In this document: piece by piece, positions 10,685-24,015 of the stretch
How positions within the stretch are numbered: position 1 is the first letter of the stretch
How the letters are laid out: each line of letters begins with the position of its first letter
DNA from: Heracleum sosnowskyi
Lineage: Eukaryota > Streptophyta > Magnoliopsida > Apiales > Apiaceae
Length of the DNA stretch: 64,000 nt
Direction of reading: 5' to 3'
Assembly: GCA_030848705.1 (NCBI GenBank)
Contig: CM061238.1
Span: forward strand, 60,241,133 to 60,305,132
Made by a program: the position numbers and the translations under genes
Notes under the pieces: model-generated
What the model saw: the letters and a program-made list of their open reading frames with translations, nothing else
What the model was told of the DNA's origin: nothing
Database searches by the model: none

Positions 10685-12721
10685 CAATTCTATAAACCCA
10701 TAGGGTCAAACTACGAGAAAATATACACAAAATGGCCCGCTTCAATTTCCCCCCATTTTCCTTGTATAGCTCCCTTTAGAGGTAAACGTAATCGGGCGTC
10801 CCCTGGTATCTGCTCCGATTCAGGCACGGACAGCTCCAAATGAAGTTTTCTGTAATTCTATAAACCCATAGGGTCAAACTACGAGAAAATATCCATAAAA
10901 TGGCCCGCTTCAATTTTCCCCCATTTTCCTTGTATAGCTCCCTTTAGAGGTAAACGTAATCGGGCGTCCCCTGGTATCTGCTCCGATTCAGGCACGGACA
11001 GCTCCAAATGAAGTTTTCTGCAATTCTATAAACCCATAGGGTCAAACTACGAGAAAATATACACAAAATGGCCCGCTTCAATTTCCCCCCATTTTCCTTG
11101 TATAGCTCCCTTTAGAGGTAAACGTAATCGGGCGTCCCCTGGTATCTGCTCCGATTCAGGCACGGACAACTCCAAATGAAGTTTTCGGTAATTCTATAAA
11201 CCCATAGGGTCAAACTACGAGAAAATATCCACAAAATGGCCCGCTTCAATTTCCCCCCATTTTCCTTGTATAGCTCCCTTTAGAGGTAAACGTAATCGGG
11301 CGTCCCCTGGTATCTGCTCCGATTCAGGCACGGACAGCTCCAAATGAAGTTTTCTGTAATTCTATAAACCCATAGGGTCAAACTACGAGAAAATATACAC
11401 AAAATGGCCCGCTTCAATTTCCCCCCATTTTCCTTGTATAGCTCCCTTTAGAGGTAAACGTAATCGGGCGTCCCCTGGTATCTGCTCCGATTCAGGCACG
11501 GACAGCTCCAAATGAAGTTTTCTGTAATTCTATAAACCCATAGGGTCAAACTACGAGAAAATATCCACAAAATGGCCCGCTTCAATTTTCCCCCATTTTC
11601 CTTGTATAGCTCCCTTTAGAGGTAAACGTAATCGGGCGTCCCCTGGTATCTGCTCCGATTCAGGCACGGACAGCTCCAAATGAAGTTTTCTGCAATTCTA
11701 TAAACCCATATGGTCAAACTACGAGAAAATATACACAAAATGGCCCGCTTCAATTTCCCCCCATTTTCCTTGTATAGCTCCCTTTAGAGGTAAACGTAAT
11801 CGGGCGTCCCCTGGTATCTGCTCCGATTCAGGCACGGACAACTCCAAATGAAGTTTTCGGTAATTCTATAAACCCATAGGGTCAAACTACGAGAAAATAT
11901 CCACAAAATGGCCCGCTTCAATTTTTCCCCATTTTCCTTGTATAGCTCCCTTTAGAGGTAAACGTAATCGGGCGTCCCCTGGTATCTGCTCCGATTCAGG
12001 CACGGACAACTCCAAATGAAGTTTTCTGTAATTCTATAAACCCATAGGGTCAAACTACGAGAAAATATCCACAAAATGGCCTGCTTCAATTTTTCCCCAT
12101 TTTCCTTGTACAGCTCACTTTAGAGGTAAACGTAATCGGGCATCCCCTGGTATCTGCTCCGATTCAGGCACGGACAGCTCCAAATGAAGTTTTCTGTAAT
12201 TCTATAAACCCATAGGGTCAAACTACGAGAAAATATCCACAAAATGGACCGCTTCAATTTTCCCCCATTTTCCTTGTATAGCTCCCTTTAGAGGTAAATG
12301 TAATCGGGCGTCCCCTAGTATCTGCTCCGATTCAGGCACGGACAGCTCCAAATGAAGTTTTCTGTAATTCTATAAACCCATAGGGTCAAACTACGAGAAA
12401 ATATACACAAAATGGCCCGCTTCAATTTCCCCCCATTTTCCATGTATAGCTCCCTTTAGAGGTAAACGTAATCGGGCGTCCCCTGGTATCTGCTCCGATT
12501 CAGGCACGGACAATTCCAAATGAAGTTTTCTGTAATTCTATAAACCCATAGGGTCAAACTACGAGAAAATATCCACAAAATGGCCCGCTTCAATTTTCCC
12601 CCATTTTCCTTGTATAGCTCCCTTTAGAGGTAAACGTAATCGGGCGTCCCCTGCTATCTGCTCCGATTCAGGCACGGACAGCTCCAAATGAAGTTTTCTG
12701 TAATTCTATAAACCCATAGGG
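10685..12721. repeat. 2.0-kb block, third copy of the 5.1-7.2 kb segment
   Basis: It matches 5144-7180 at offset 5,541 bp (ccataaaa 5355/10896, aaatgt 6758/12299, ctat of ctgctatctg 7113/12654) and 12869-14905 at offset 2,184 bp. An extra ccataaaa dimer is present immediately upstream (10560 and 10896, 336 bp apart). The copy ends where catagggg at 7181 becomes catagggt at 12722. Confidence 0.82.
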
Positions 12722-12868
12722 TCAAACTACGAGAAAATATCCATAAAATGGCCCGCTTCAATTTTCCCCCATTTTCCTTGTATAGCTCCCTTTAGAGGTA
12801 AACGTAATCGGGCGTCCCCTGGTATCTGCTCCGATTCAGGCACGGACAGCTCCAAATGAAGTTTTCTG

Positions 12869-14905
12869 CAATTCTATAAACCCATAGGGTCAAACTACGA
12901 GAAAATATACACAAAATGGCCCGCTTCAATTTCCCCCCATTTTCCTTGTATAGCTCCCTTTAGAGGTAAACGTAATCGGGCGTCCCCTGGTATCTGCTCC
13001 GATTCAGGCACGGACAGCTCCAAATGAAGTTTTCTGTAATTCTATAAACCCATAGGGTCAAACTACGAGAAAATATCCATAAAATGGCCCGCTTCAATTT
13101 TCCCCCATTTTCCTTGTATAGCTCCCTTTAGAGGTAAACGTAATCGGGCGTCCCCTGGTATCTGCTCCGATTCAGGCACGGACAGCTCCAAATGAAGTTT
13201 TCTGCAATTCTATAAACCCATAGGGTCAAACTACGAGAAAATATAGACAAAATGGCCCGCTTCAATTTCCCCCCATTTTCCTTGTATAGCTCCCTTTAGA
13301 GGTAAACGTAATCGGGCGTCCCCTGGTATCTGCTCCGATTCAGGCACGGACAACTCCAAATGAAGTTTTCGGTAATTCTATAAACCCATAGGGTCAAACT
13401 ACGAGAAAATATCCACAAAATGGCCCGCTTCAATTTCCCCCCATTTTCCTTGTATAGCTCCCTTTAGAGGTAAACGTAATCGGGCGTCCCCTGGTATCTG
13501 CTCCGATTCAGGCACGGACAGCTCCAAATGAAGTTTTCTGTAATTCTATAAACCCATAGGGTCAAACTACGAGAAAATATACACAAAATGGCCCGCTTCA
13601 ATTTCCCCCCATTTTCCTTGTATAGCTCCCTTTAGAGGTAAACGTAATCGGGCGTCCCCTGGTATCTGCTCCGATTCAGGCACGGACAGCTCCAAATGAA
13701 GTTTTCTGTAATTCTATAAACCCATAGGGTCAAACTACGAGAAAATATCCACAAAATGGCCCGCTTCAATTTTCCCCCATTTTCCTTGTATAGCTCCCTT
13801 TAGAGGTAAACGTAATCGGGCGTCCCCTGGTATCTGCTCCGATTCAGGCACGGACAGCTCCAAATGAAGTTTTCTGCAATTCTATAAACCCATATGGTCA
13901 AACTACGAGAAAATATACACAAAATGGCCCGCTTCAATTTCCCCCCATTTTCCTTGTATAGCTCCCTTTAGAGGTAAACGTAATCGGGCGTCCCCTGGTA
14001 TCTGCTCCGATTCAGGCACGGACAACTCCAAATGAAGTTTTCGGTAATTCTATAAACCCATAGGGTCAAACTACGAGAAAATATCCACAAAATGGCCCGC
14101 TTCAATTTTTCCCCATTTTCCTTGTATAGCTCCCTTTAGAGGTAAACGTAATCGGGCGTCCCCTGGTATCTGCTCCGATTCAGGCACGGACAACTCCAAA
14201 TGAAGTTTTCTGTAATTCTATAAACCCATAGGGTCAAACTACGAGAAAATATCCACAAAATGGCCTGCTTCAATTTTTCCCCATTTTCCTTGTACAGCTC
14301 ACTTTAGAGGTAAACGTAATCGGGCATCCCCTGGTATCTGCTCCGATTCAGGCACGGACAGCTCCAAATGAAGTTTTCTGTAATTCTATAAACCCATAGG
14401 GTCAAACTACGAGAAAATATCCACAAAATGGACCGCTTCAATTTTCCCCCATTTTCCTTGTATAGCTCCCTTTAGAGGTAAATGTAATCGGGCGTCCCCT
14501 AGTATCTGCTCCGATTCAGGCACGGACAGCTCCAAATGAAGTTTTCTGTAATTCTATAAACCCATAGGGTCAAACTACGAGAAAATATACACAAAATGGC
14601 CCGCTTCAATTTCCCCCCATTTTCCATGTATAGCTCCCTTTAGAGGTAAACGTAATCGGGCGTCCCCTGGTATCTGCTCCGATTCAGGCACGGACAATTC
14701 CAAATGAAGTTTTCTGTAATTCTATAAACCCATAGGGTCAAACTACGAGAAAATATCCACAAAATGGCCCGCTTCAATTTTCCCCCATTTTCCTTGTATA
14801 GCTCCCTTTAGAGGTAAACGTAATCGGGCGTCCCCTGCTATCTGCTCCGATTCAGGCACGGACAGCTCCAAATGAAGTTTTCTGTAATTCTATAAACCCA
14901 TAGGG
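12869..14905. repeat. 2.0-kb block, fourth copy (13-monomer offset)
   Basis: Matches 10685-12721 at offset 2,184 bp (13 monomers): ccataaaa at 12744 and 13080, aaatgt at 14483, ctgctatctg near 14836. Private change: 'atatagac' near 13245. It is followed by M6-like monomers and then by the B block at 15450. Confidence 0.82.
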
Positions 14906-15449
14906 GCAAACTACGAGAAAATATCCACAAAATGGCCCGCTTCAATTTTTCCCCATTTTCCTTGTATAGCTCCCTTTATAGGTAAACGTAATCGGGCGTC
15001 CCCTGGTATCTGCTCCGATTCAGGCACGGACAGCTCCAAATGAAGTTTTCGGTAATTCTATAAACCCATAGGGTCAAACTACGAGAAAATATCCACAAAA
15101 TGGCCCGCTTCAATTTTACCCCATTTTCCTTGTATAGCTCCCTTTAGAGGTAAACGTAATCGGGCGTCCCCTGGTATCTGCTCCGATTCAGGCACGGACA
15201 GCTCCAAATGAAGTTTTCTGCAATTCTATAAACCCATATGGTCAAACTACGAGAAAATATACACAAAATGGCCCGCTTCAATTTCCCCCCATTTTCCTTG
15301 TATAGCTCCCTTTAGAGGTAAACGTAATCGGGCGTCCCCTGGTATCTGCTCCGATTCAGGCACGGACAACTCCAAATGAAGTTTTCGGTAATTCTATAAA
15401 CCCATAGGGTCAAACTACGAGAAAATATCCACAAAATGGCCCGCTTCAA

Positions 15450-16791
15450 TTTTTCCCCATTTTCCTTGTAAGCTCCCTTTAGAGGTAAACGTAATCGGGC
15501 GTCCCTTGGTATCTGCTCCGATTCAGGCACGGACAGCTCCAAATGAAGTTTGATGTAATTCTATAAACCCATAGGGTCAAACTACGAGAAAATATCCACA
15601 AAATTGCCCGCTTCAATTTTTCCCCATTTTCCATGTATAGCTCCCTTTATAGGTAAACGTAATCGGGGGTCCCCTGGTATGTGCTCCGATTCAGGCACAG
15701 ACAGCTTCAAATGAAGTTTTCTGCAATTCTATAAACCCATAGGGTCAAACTACGAGAAAATATCCACAAAATGGCCCGCTTCAATTTTTCCCGATTTTCC
15801 TTGTATAGCTCCCTTTAGAGGTAAACGTAATCGGGCGTCCCCTGGTATCTGCTCCGATTCAGGCACGGACAGCTCCAAATGAAGTTTTCTGTAATTCTAT
15901 AAACAAATAGGGTCAAACAACGAGAAAATATCCACAAAATGGCCCGCTTCAATTTTTCCCCATTTAACTTGTATAGCTCCCTTTATAGGTAAACGTAATC
16001 GGGCGTCCCCTGGTATCTGCTCCGATTCAGGCACGGACAGCTCCAAATGAAGTTTTCTGTAATTCTATAAACCCAAAGGGTCAAACTACGAGAAAATATC
16101 CACAAAATGGCCCGCTTCAATTTTTCCCCATTTTCCTTGTAAGCTCCCTTTAGAGGTAAACGTAATCGGGCGTCCCTTGGTATCTGCTCCGATTCAGGCA
16201 CGGACAGCTCCAAATGAAGTTTTCTGTAATTCTATAAACCCATAGGGTCAAACTACGAGAAAATATCCACAAAATTGCCCGCTTCAATTTTTCCCCATTT
16301 TCCATGTATAGCTCCCTTTATAGGTAAACGTAATCGGGCGTCCCCTGGTATGTGCTCCGATTCAGGCACAGACAGCTTCAAATGAAGTTTTCTGCAATTC
16401 TATAAACCCATAGGGTCAAACTACGAGAAAATATCCACAAAATGGCCCGCTTCAATTTTTCCCAATTTTCCTTGTATAGCTCCCTTTAGAGGTAAACGTA
16501 ATCGGGCGTCCCCTGGTATCTGCTCCGATTCAGGCACGGACAGCTCCAAATGAAGTTTTCTGTAATTCTATAAACAAATAGGGTCAAACAACGAGAAAAT
16601 ATCCACAAAATGGCCCGCTTCAATTTTTCCCCATTTAACTTGTATAGCTCCCTTTATAGGTAAACGTAATCGGGCGTCCCCTGGTATCTGCTCCGATTCA
16701 GGCACGGACAGCTCCAAATGAAGTTTTCTGTAATTCTATAAACCCATAGGGTCAAACTACGAGAAAATATCCACAAAATGGACCGCTTCAA
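15450..16791. repeat. Subfamily B block, copy 4 (two 4-monomer HOR units)
   Basis: Same order and private 'gtttgatg' marker as the block at 3023, at a constant offset of 12,427 bp (gtaagc at 15468 and 16139). A small private difference is 'cggggg' for 'cgggcg' near 15667. It is the left end of a much longer duplicated block. Confidence 0.88.
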
Positions 16792-19700
16792 TTTTTCCCC
16801 ATTTTCCTTGTATAGCTCCCTTTAGAGGTAAACGTAATCGGGCGTCCCCTGGTATCTGCTCCGATTCAGGCACGGACAGCTCCAAATGAAGTTTTCTGCA
16901 ATTCTATAAACCCATAGGGTCAAACTACGAGAAAATATACACAAAATGGCCCGCTTCAATTTCCCCCCATTTTCCTTGTATAGCTCCCTTTAGAGGTAAA
17001 CGTAATCGGGCGTCCCCTGGTATCTGCTCCGATTCAGGCACGGACAGCTCCAAATGAAGTTTTCTGTAATTCTATAAACCCATAGGGTCAAACTACGAGA
17101 AAATATCCACAAAATGGCCCGCTTCAATTTTTCCCCATTTTCCTTGTATAGCTCCCTTTAGAGGTAAACGTAATCGGGCGTCCCCTGGTATCTGCTCCGA
17201 TTCAGGCACGGACAACTCCAAATGAAGTTTTCTGTAATTCTATAAACCCATAGGGTCAAACTACGAGAAAATATCCACAAAATGGCCTGCTTCAATTTTT
17301 CCCCATTTTCCTTGTATAGCTCACTTTAGAGGTAAACGTAATCGGGCATCCCCTGGTATCTGCTCCGATTCAGGCATGGACAGCTCCAAATGAAGTTTTC
17401 TGTAATTGTATAAACCCATAGGGTCAAACTACGAGAAAATATCCACAAAATGGACCGCTTCAATTTTCCCCCATTTTCCTTGTATAGCTTCCTTTAGAGC
17501 TAAACGTAATCGGGCGTCCCCAGGTATCTGCTCCGATTCAGGCACGGACAGCTCCAAATGAAGTTTTCTGTAATTCTATAAACCCATAGGGTCAAACTAC
17601 GAGAAAATATACACAAAATGGCCCGCTTCAATTTCCCCCCATTTTCCTTGTATAGCTCCCTTTAGAGGTAAACGTAATCGGGCGTCCCCTGGTATCTGCT
17701 CCGATTCAGGCACGGACAGCTCCAAATGAAGTTTTCTGTAATTCTATAAACCCATAGGGTCAAACTACGAGAAAATATCCATAAAATGGCCCGCTTCAAT
17801 TTTCCCCCATTTTCCTTGTATAGCTCCCTTTAGAGGTAAACGTAATCGGGCGTCCCCTGGTATCTGCTCCGATTCAGGCACGGACAGCTCCAAATGAAGT
17901 TTTCTGCAATTCTATAAACCCATAGGGTCAAACTACGAGAAAATATACACAAAATGGCCCGCTTCAATTTCCCCCCATTTTCCTTGTATAGCTCCCTTTA
18001 GAGGTAAACGTAATCGGGCGTCCCCTGGTATCTGCTCCGATTCAGGCACGGACAACTCCAAATGAAGTTTTCGGTAATTCTATAAACCCATAGGGTCAAA
18101 CTACGAGAAAATATCCACAAAATGGCCCGCTTCAATTTCCCCCCATTTTCCTTGTATAGCTCCCTTTAGAGGTAAACGTAATCGGGCGTCCCCTGGTATC
18201 TGCTCCGATTCAGGCACGGACAGCTCCAAATGAAGTTTTCTGTAATTCTATAAACCCATAGGGTCAAACTACGAGAAAATATACACAAAATGGCCCGCTT
18301 CAATTTCCCCCCATTTTCCTTGTATAGCTCCCTTTAAAGGTAAACGTAATCGGGCGTCCCCTGGTATCTGCTCCGATTCAGGCACGGACAGCTCCAAATG
18401 AAGTTTTCTGTAATTCTATAAACCCATAGGGTCAAACTACGAGAAAATATCCACAAAATGGCCCGCTTCAATTTTCCCCCATTTTCCTTGTATAGCTCCC
18501 TTTAGAGGTAAACGTAATCGGGCGTCCCCTGGTATCTGCTCCGATTCAGGCACGGACAGCTCCAAATGAAGTTTTCTGCAATTCTATAAACCCATATGGT
18601 CAAACTACGAGAAAATATACACAAAATGGCCCGCTTCAATTTCCCCCCATTTTCCTTGTATAGCTCCCTTTAGAGGTAAACGTAATCGGGCGTCCCCTGG
18701 TATCTGCTCCGATTCAGGCACGGACAACTCCAAATGAAGTTTTCGGTAATTCTATAAACCCATAGGGTCAAACTACGAGAAAATATCCACAAAATGGCCC
18801 GCTTCAATTTTTCCCCATTTTCCTTGTATAGCTCCCTTTAGAGGTAAACGTAATCGGGCGTCCCCAGGTATCTGCTCCGATTCAGGCACGGACAACTCCA
18901 AATGAAGTTTTCTATAATTCTATAAACCCATAGGGTCAAACTACGAGAAAATATCCACAAAATGGCCTGCTTCAATTTTTCCCCATTTTCCTTGTACAGC
19001 TCACTTTAGAGGTAAACGTAATCGGGCATCCCCTGGTATCTGCTCCGATTCAGGCACGGACAGCTCCAAATGAAGTTTTCTGTAATTCTATAAACCCATA
19101 GGGTCAAACTACGAGAAAATATCCACAAAATGGACCGCTTCAATTTTCCCCCATTTTCCTTGTATAGCTCCCTTTAGAGGTAAATGTAATCGGGCGTCCC
19201 CTAGTATCTGCTCCGATTCAGGCACGGACAGCTCCAAATGAAGTTTTCTGTAATTCTATAAACCCATAGGGTCAAACTACGAGAAAATATACACAAAATG
19301 GCCCGCTTCAATTTCCCCCCATTTTCCATGTATAGCTCCCTTTAGAGGTAAACGTAATCGGGCGTCCCCTGGTATCTGCTCCGATTCAAGCACAGACAAT
19401 TCCAAATGAAGTTTTCTGTAATTCTATAAACCCATAGGGTCAAACTACGAGAAAATATCCACAAAATGGCCCGCTTCAATTTTCCCCCATTTTCCTTGTA
19501 TAGCTCCCTTTAGAGGTAAACGTAATCGGGCGTCCCCTGCTATCTGCTCCGATTCAGGCACGGACAGCTCCAAATGAAGTTTTCTGTAATTCTATAAACC
19601 CATAGGGGCAAACTACGAGAAAATATCCACAAAATGGCCCGCTTCAATTTTTCCCCATTTTCCTTGTATAGCTCCCTTTATAGGTAAACGTAATCGGGCG

Positions 19701-19900
19701 TCCCCTGGTATCTGCTCCGATTCAGGCACGGACAGCTCCAAATGAAGTTTTCGGTAATTCTATAAACCCATAGGGTCAAACTACGAGAAAATATCCACAA
19801 AATGGCCCGCTTCAATTTTTCCCCATTTTCCTTGTATAGCTCCCTTTAGAGGTAAACGTAATCGGGCGTCCCCTGGTATCTGCTCCGATTCAGGCACGGA
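15450..19900. repeat. 4.45-kb duplicated block, right copy (pairs with 3023-7473)
   Basis: This is the partner of the left copy at offset 12,427 bp. Private changes seen here include ggcatggac near 17377, ccaggtatc near 17521, tttaaagg near 18336, tctataatt near 18914 and attcaagcacagac near 19388. The pair spans 26-27 monomers, far beyond one HOR unit, so copying occurred as a large segment. Confidence 0.85.
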
Positions 19901-20991
19901 CAACTCGAAATGAAGTTTTCTGTAATTCTATAAACCCATAGGGTCAAACTACGAGAAAATATCCACAAAATGGCCTGCTTCAATTTTTCCCCATGTTCCT
20001 TGTACAGCTCACTTTAGAGGTAAACGTAATCGGGCATCCCCTGGTATCTGCTCCGATTCAGGCACGGACAGCTCCAAATGAAGTTTTCTGTAATTCTATA
20101 AACCCATAGGGTCAAACTACGAGAAAATATCCACAAAATGGACCGCTTCAATTTTCCCCCATTTTCCTTGTATAGCTCCCTTTAGAGGTAAACGTAATCG
20201 GGCGACCCCTGGTATCTGCTCCGATTCAGGCACGGACAGCTCCAAATGAAGTTTTCTGTAATTCTATAAACCCATAGGGTCAAACTACGAGAAAATATAC
20301 ACAAAATGGCCCGCTTCAATTTCCCCCCATTTTCCTTGTATAGCTCCCTTTAGAGGTAAACGTAATCGGGCGTCCCCTGGTATCTGCTCCGATTCAGGCA
20401 CGGACAACTCCAAATGAAGTTTTCTGTAATTCTATAAACCCATAGGGTCAAACTACGAGAAAATATCCACAAAATGGCCTGCTTCAATTTTTCCCCATGT
20501 TCCTTGTACAGCTCACTTTAGAGGTAAACGTAATCGGGCATCCCCTGGTATCTGCTCCGATTCAGGCACGGACAGCTCCAAATGAAGTTTTCTGTAATTC
20601 TATAAACCCATAGGGTCAAACTACGAGAAAATATCCACAAAATGGACCGCTTCAATTTTCCCCCATTTTCCTTGTATAGCTCCCTTTAGAGGTAAACGTA
20701 ATCGGGCGTCCCCTGGTATCTGCTCCGATTCAGGCACGGACAGCTCCAAATGAAGTTTTCTGTAATTCTATAAACCCATAGGGTCAAACTACGAGAAAAT
20801 ATACACAAAATGGTCCGCTTCAATTTCCCCCCATTTTCCTTGTATAGCTCCCTTTAGAGGTAAACGTAATCGGGCGTCCCCTGGTATCTGCTCCGATTCA
20901 GGCACGGACAATTCCAAATGAAGTTTTCTGTAATTCTATAAACCCATAGGGTCAAACTACGAGAAAATATCCACAAAATGGCCCGCTTCAA

Positions 20992-21999
20992 TTTTCCCCC
21001 ATTTTCCTTGTATAGCTCCCTTTAGAGGTAAACGTAATCGGGCGTCCCCTGCTATCTGCTCCGATTCAGGCACGGACAGCTCCAAATGAAGTTTTCTGTA
21101 ATTCTATAAACCCATAGGGGCAAACTACGAGAAAATATCCACAAAATGGCCCGCTTCAAATTTTCCCCATTTTCCTTGTATAGCTCCCTTTATAGGTAAA
21201 CGTAATCGGGCGTCCCCTGGTATCTGCTCCGATTCAGGCACGGACAGCTCCAAATGAAGTTTTCGGTAATTCTATAAACCCATAGGGTCAAACTACGAGA
21301 AAATATCCACAAAATGGCCCGCTTCAATTTTTCCCCATTTTCCTTGTATAGCTCCCTTTAGAGGTAAACGTAATCGGGCGTCCCCTGGTATCTGCTCCGA
21401 TTCAGGCACGGACAACTCCAAATGAAGTTTTCTGTAATTCTATAAACCCATAGGGTCAAACTACGAGAAAATATCCACAAAATGGCCTGCTTCAATTTTT
21501 CCCCATGTTCCTTGTACAGCTCACTTTAGAGGTAAACGTAATCGGGCATCCCCTGGTATCTGCTCCGATTCAGGCACGGATAGCTCCAAATGAAGTTTTC
21601 TGTAATTCTATAAACCCATAGGGTCAAACTACGAGAAAATATCCACAAAATGGACCGCTTCAATTTTCCCCCATTTTCCTTGTATAGCTCCCTTTAGAGG
21701 TAAACGTAATCGGGCGTCCCCTGGTATCTGCTCCGATTCAGGCACGGACAGCTCCAAATGAAGTTTTCTGTAATTCTATAAACCGATAGGGTCAAACTAC
21801 GAGAAAATATACACAAAATGGCCCGCTTCAATTTCCCCCCATTTTCCTTGTATAGCTCCCTTTAGAGGTAAACGTAATCGGGCGTCCCCTGGTATCTGCT
21901 CCGATTCAGGCACGGACAATTCCAAATGAAGTTTTCTGTAATTCTATAAACCCATAGGGTCAAACTACGAGAAAATATCCACAAAATGGCCCGCTTCAA
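20992..21999. repeat. Six-monomer HOR variant (M5-M6-M1-M2-M3-M4)
   Basis: M5 (ctgctatctg, cataggggc) starts at 20992, M6 (tttatagg, tcggtaatt) at 21160, M1 (acaactcc, cctgc) at 21328, M2 (tacagctcac, gcatcccc) at 21496, M3 at 21664 and M4 (acaattcc) at 21832. The next M5 starts at 22000, so the unit is 1,008 bp. M7, M8 and M9 are missing as a cassette. The M2 here carries 'ccatgttcc', shared with other M2 copies at about 19990, 20500 and 41157. Confidence 0.85.
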
Positions 22000-23511
22000 T
22001 TTTCCCCCATTTTCCTTGTATAGCTCCCTTTAGAGGTAAACGTAATCGGGCGTCCCCTGCTATCTGCTCCGATTCAGGCACGGACAGCTCCAAATGAAGT
22101 TTTCTGTAATTCTATAAACCCATAGGGGCAAACTACGAGAAAATATCCACAAAATGGCCCGCTTCAATTTTTCCCCATTTTCCTTGTATAGCTCCCTTTA
22201 TAGGTAAACGTAATCGGGCGTCCCCTGGTATCTGCTCCGATTCAGGCACGGACAGCTCCAAATGAAGTTTTCGGTAATTCTATAAACCCATATGGTCAAA
22301 CTACGAGAAAATATCCACAAAATGGCCCGCTTCAATTTTTTCCCATTTTCCATGTATAGCTCCCTTTATAGGTAAACGTAATCGGGCGTCCCCTGGTATG
22401 TGCTCCGATTCAGGCACAGACAGCTTCAAATGAAGTTTTCTGCAATTCTACAAACCCATAGGGTCAAACTACGAGAAAATATCCACAAAAAGGCCCGCTT
22501 CAATTTTTCCCCATTTTCCTTGTATAGCTCCCTTTAGAGGTAAACGTAATCGGGCGTCCCCTGGTATCTACTCCGATTCAGGCACGGACAGCTCCAAATG
22601 AAGTTTTCTGCAATTCTATAAACCCATAGGGTCAAACTACGAGAAAATATACACAAAATGGCCCGCTTCAATTTCCCCCCATTTTCCTTGTATAGCTCCC
22701 TTTAGAGGTAAACGTAATCGGGCGTCCCCTGGTATCTGCTCCGATTCAGGCACGGACAGCTCCAAATGAGGTTTTCTGTAATTCTATAAACCCATAGGGT
22801 CAAACTACGAGAAAATATCCACAAAATGGTCCGCTTCAATTTTTCCCCATTTTCCTTGTATAGCTCCCTTTAGAGGTAAACGTAATCGGGCGTCCCCTGG
22901 TATCTGCTCCGATTCAGGCACGGACAACTCCAAATGAAGTTTTCTGTAATTCTACAAACCCATAGGGTCAAACTACGAGAAAATATCCACAAAATGGCCT
23001 GCTTCAATTTTTCCCCATTTTCCTTGTACAGCTCACTTTAGAGGTAAACGTAATCGGGCATCCCCTGGTATCTGCTCCGATTCAGGCACGGACAGCTCCA
23101 AATGAAGTTTTCTGTAATTCTATAAACCCATAGGGTCAAACTACGAGAAAATATCCACAAAATGGACCGCTTCAATTTTCCCCCATTTTCCTTGTATAGC
23201 TCCCTTTAGAGGTAAACGTAATCGGGCGTCCCCTGGTATCTGCTCCGATTCAGGCACGGACAGCTCCAAATGAAGTTTTCTGTAATTCTATAAACCCATA
23301 GGGTCAAACTACGAGAAAATATACACAAAATGGCCCGCTTCAATTTCCCCCCATTTTCCTTGTATAGCTCCCTTTAAAGGTAAACGTAATCGGGCGTCCC
23401 CTGGTATCTGCTCCGATTCAGGCACGGACAATTCCAAATGAAGTTTTCTGTAGTTCTATAAACCCATAGGGTCAAACTACGAGAAAATATCCACAAAATG
23501 GCCCGCTTCAA
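22000..23511. repeat. Nine-monomer HOR, M5-M4 register
   Basis: Monomers start every 168 bp from 22000: M5, M6 (22168), M7 (22336), M8 (22504), M9 (22672), M1 (22840), M2 (23008), M3 (23176), M4 (23344). This is the first complete set from the left and directly follows a six-monomer variant. After M4 (with private tttaaagg and tctgtagtt) the order breaks and no M5 follows. Confidence 0.82.
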
Positions 23512-24015
23512 TTTTTCCCCATTTTCCTTGTATAGCTCCCTTTAGAGGTAAACGTAATCGGGCGTCCCCTGGTATCTGCTCCGATTCAGGCACGGACAGC
23601 TCCAAATGAAGTTTTCTGTAATTCTATAAACCCATAGGGTCAAACTACGAGAAAATATCCACAAAATGGACCGCTTCAAGTTTCCCCCATTTTCCTTGTA
23701 TAGCTCCCTTTAGAGGTAAACGTAATCGGGCGTCCCCTGGTATCTGCTCCGATTCAGGCACGGACAGCTCCAAATGAAGTTTTCTGTAATTCTATAAACC
23801 CATAAGGTCAAACTACGAGAAAATATACACAAAATGGCCCGCTTCAATTTTTCCCCATTTTCCTTGTACAGCTCACTTTAGAGGTAAACGTAATCGGGCA
23901 TCCCCTGGTATCTGCTCCGATTCAGGCACGGACAGCTCCAAATGAAGTTTTCTGTAATTCTATAAACCCATAGGGTCAAACTACGAGAAAATATCCACAA
24001 AATGGCCCGCTTCAA

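Larger units (their letters stand above)
1..20991. repeat. Zone 1: block-duplicated region with subfamily B
   Basis: About 125 monomers. This zone holds all nine 167-bp gtaagc monomers and all monomers reading 'catttaacttg' or 'aacaaatagg', which are absent further right. It is built from large near-identical blocks copied at offsets of 1,680, 2,184, 5,541 and 12,427 bp (separate entries). M1-M6-like monomers occur here, but the regular M1-M9 order of the next zone does not. No gene or other element is visible. Confidence 0.85.
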
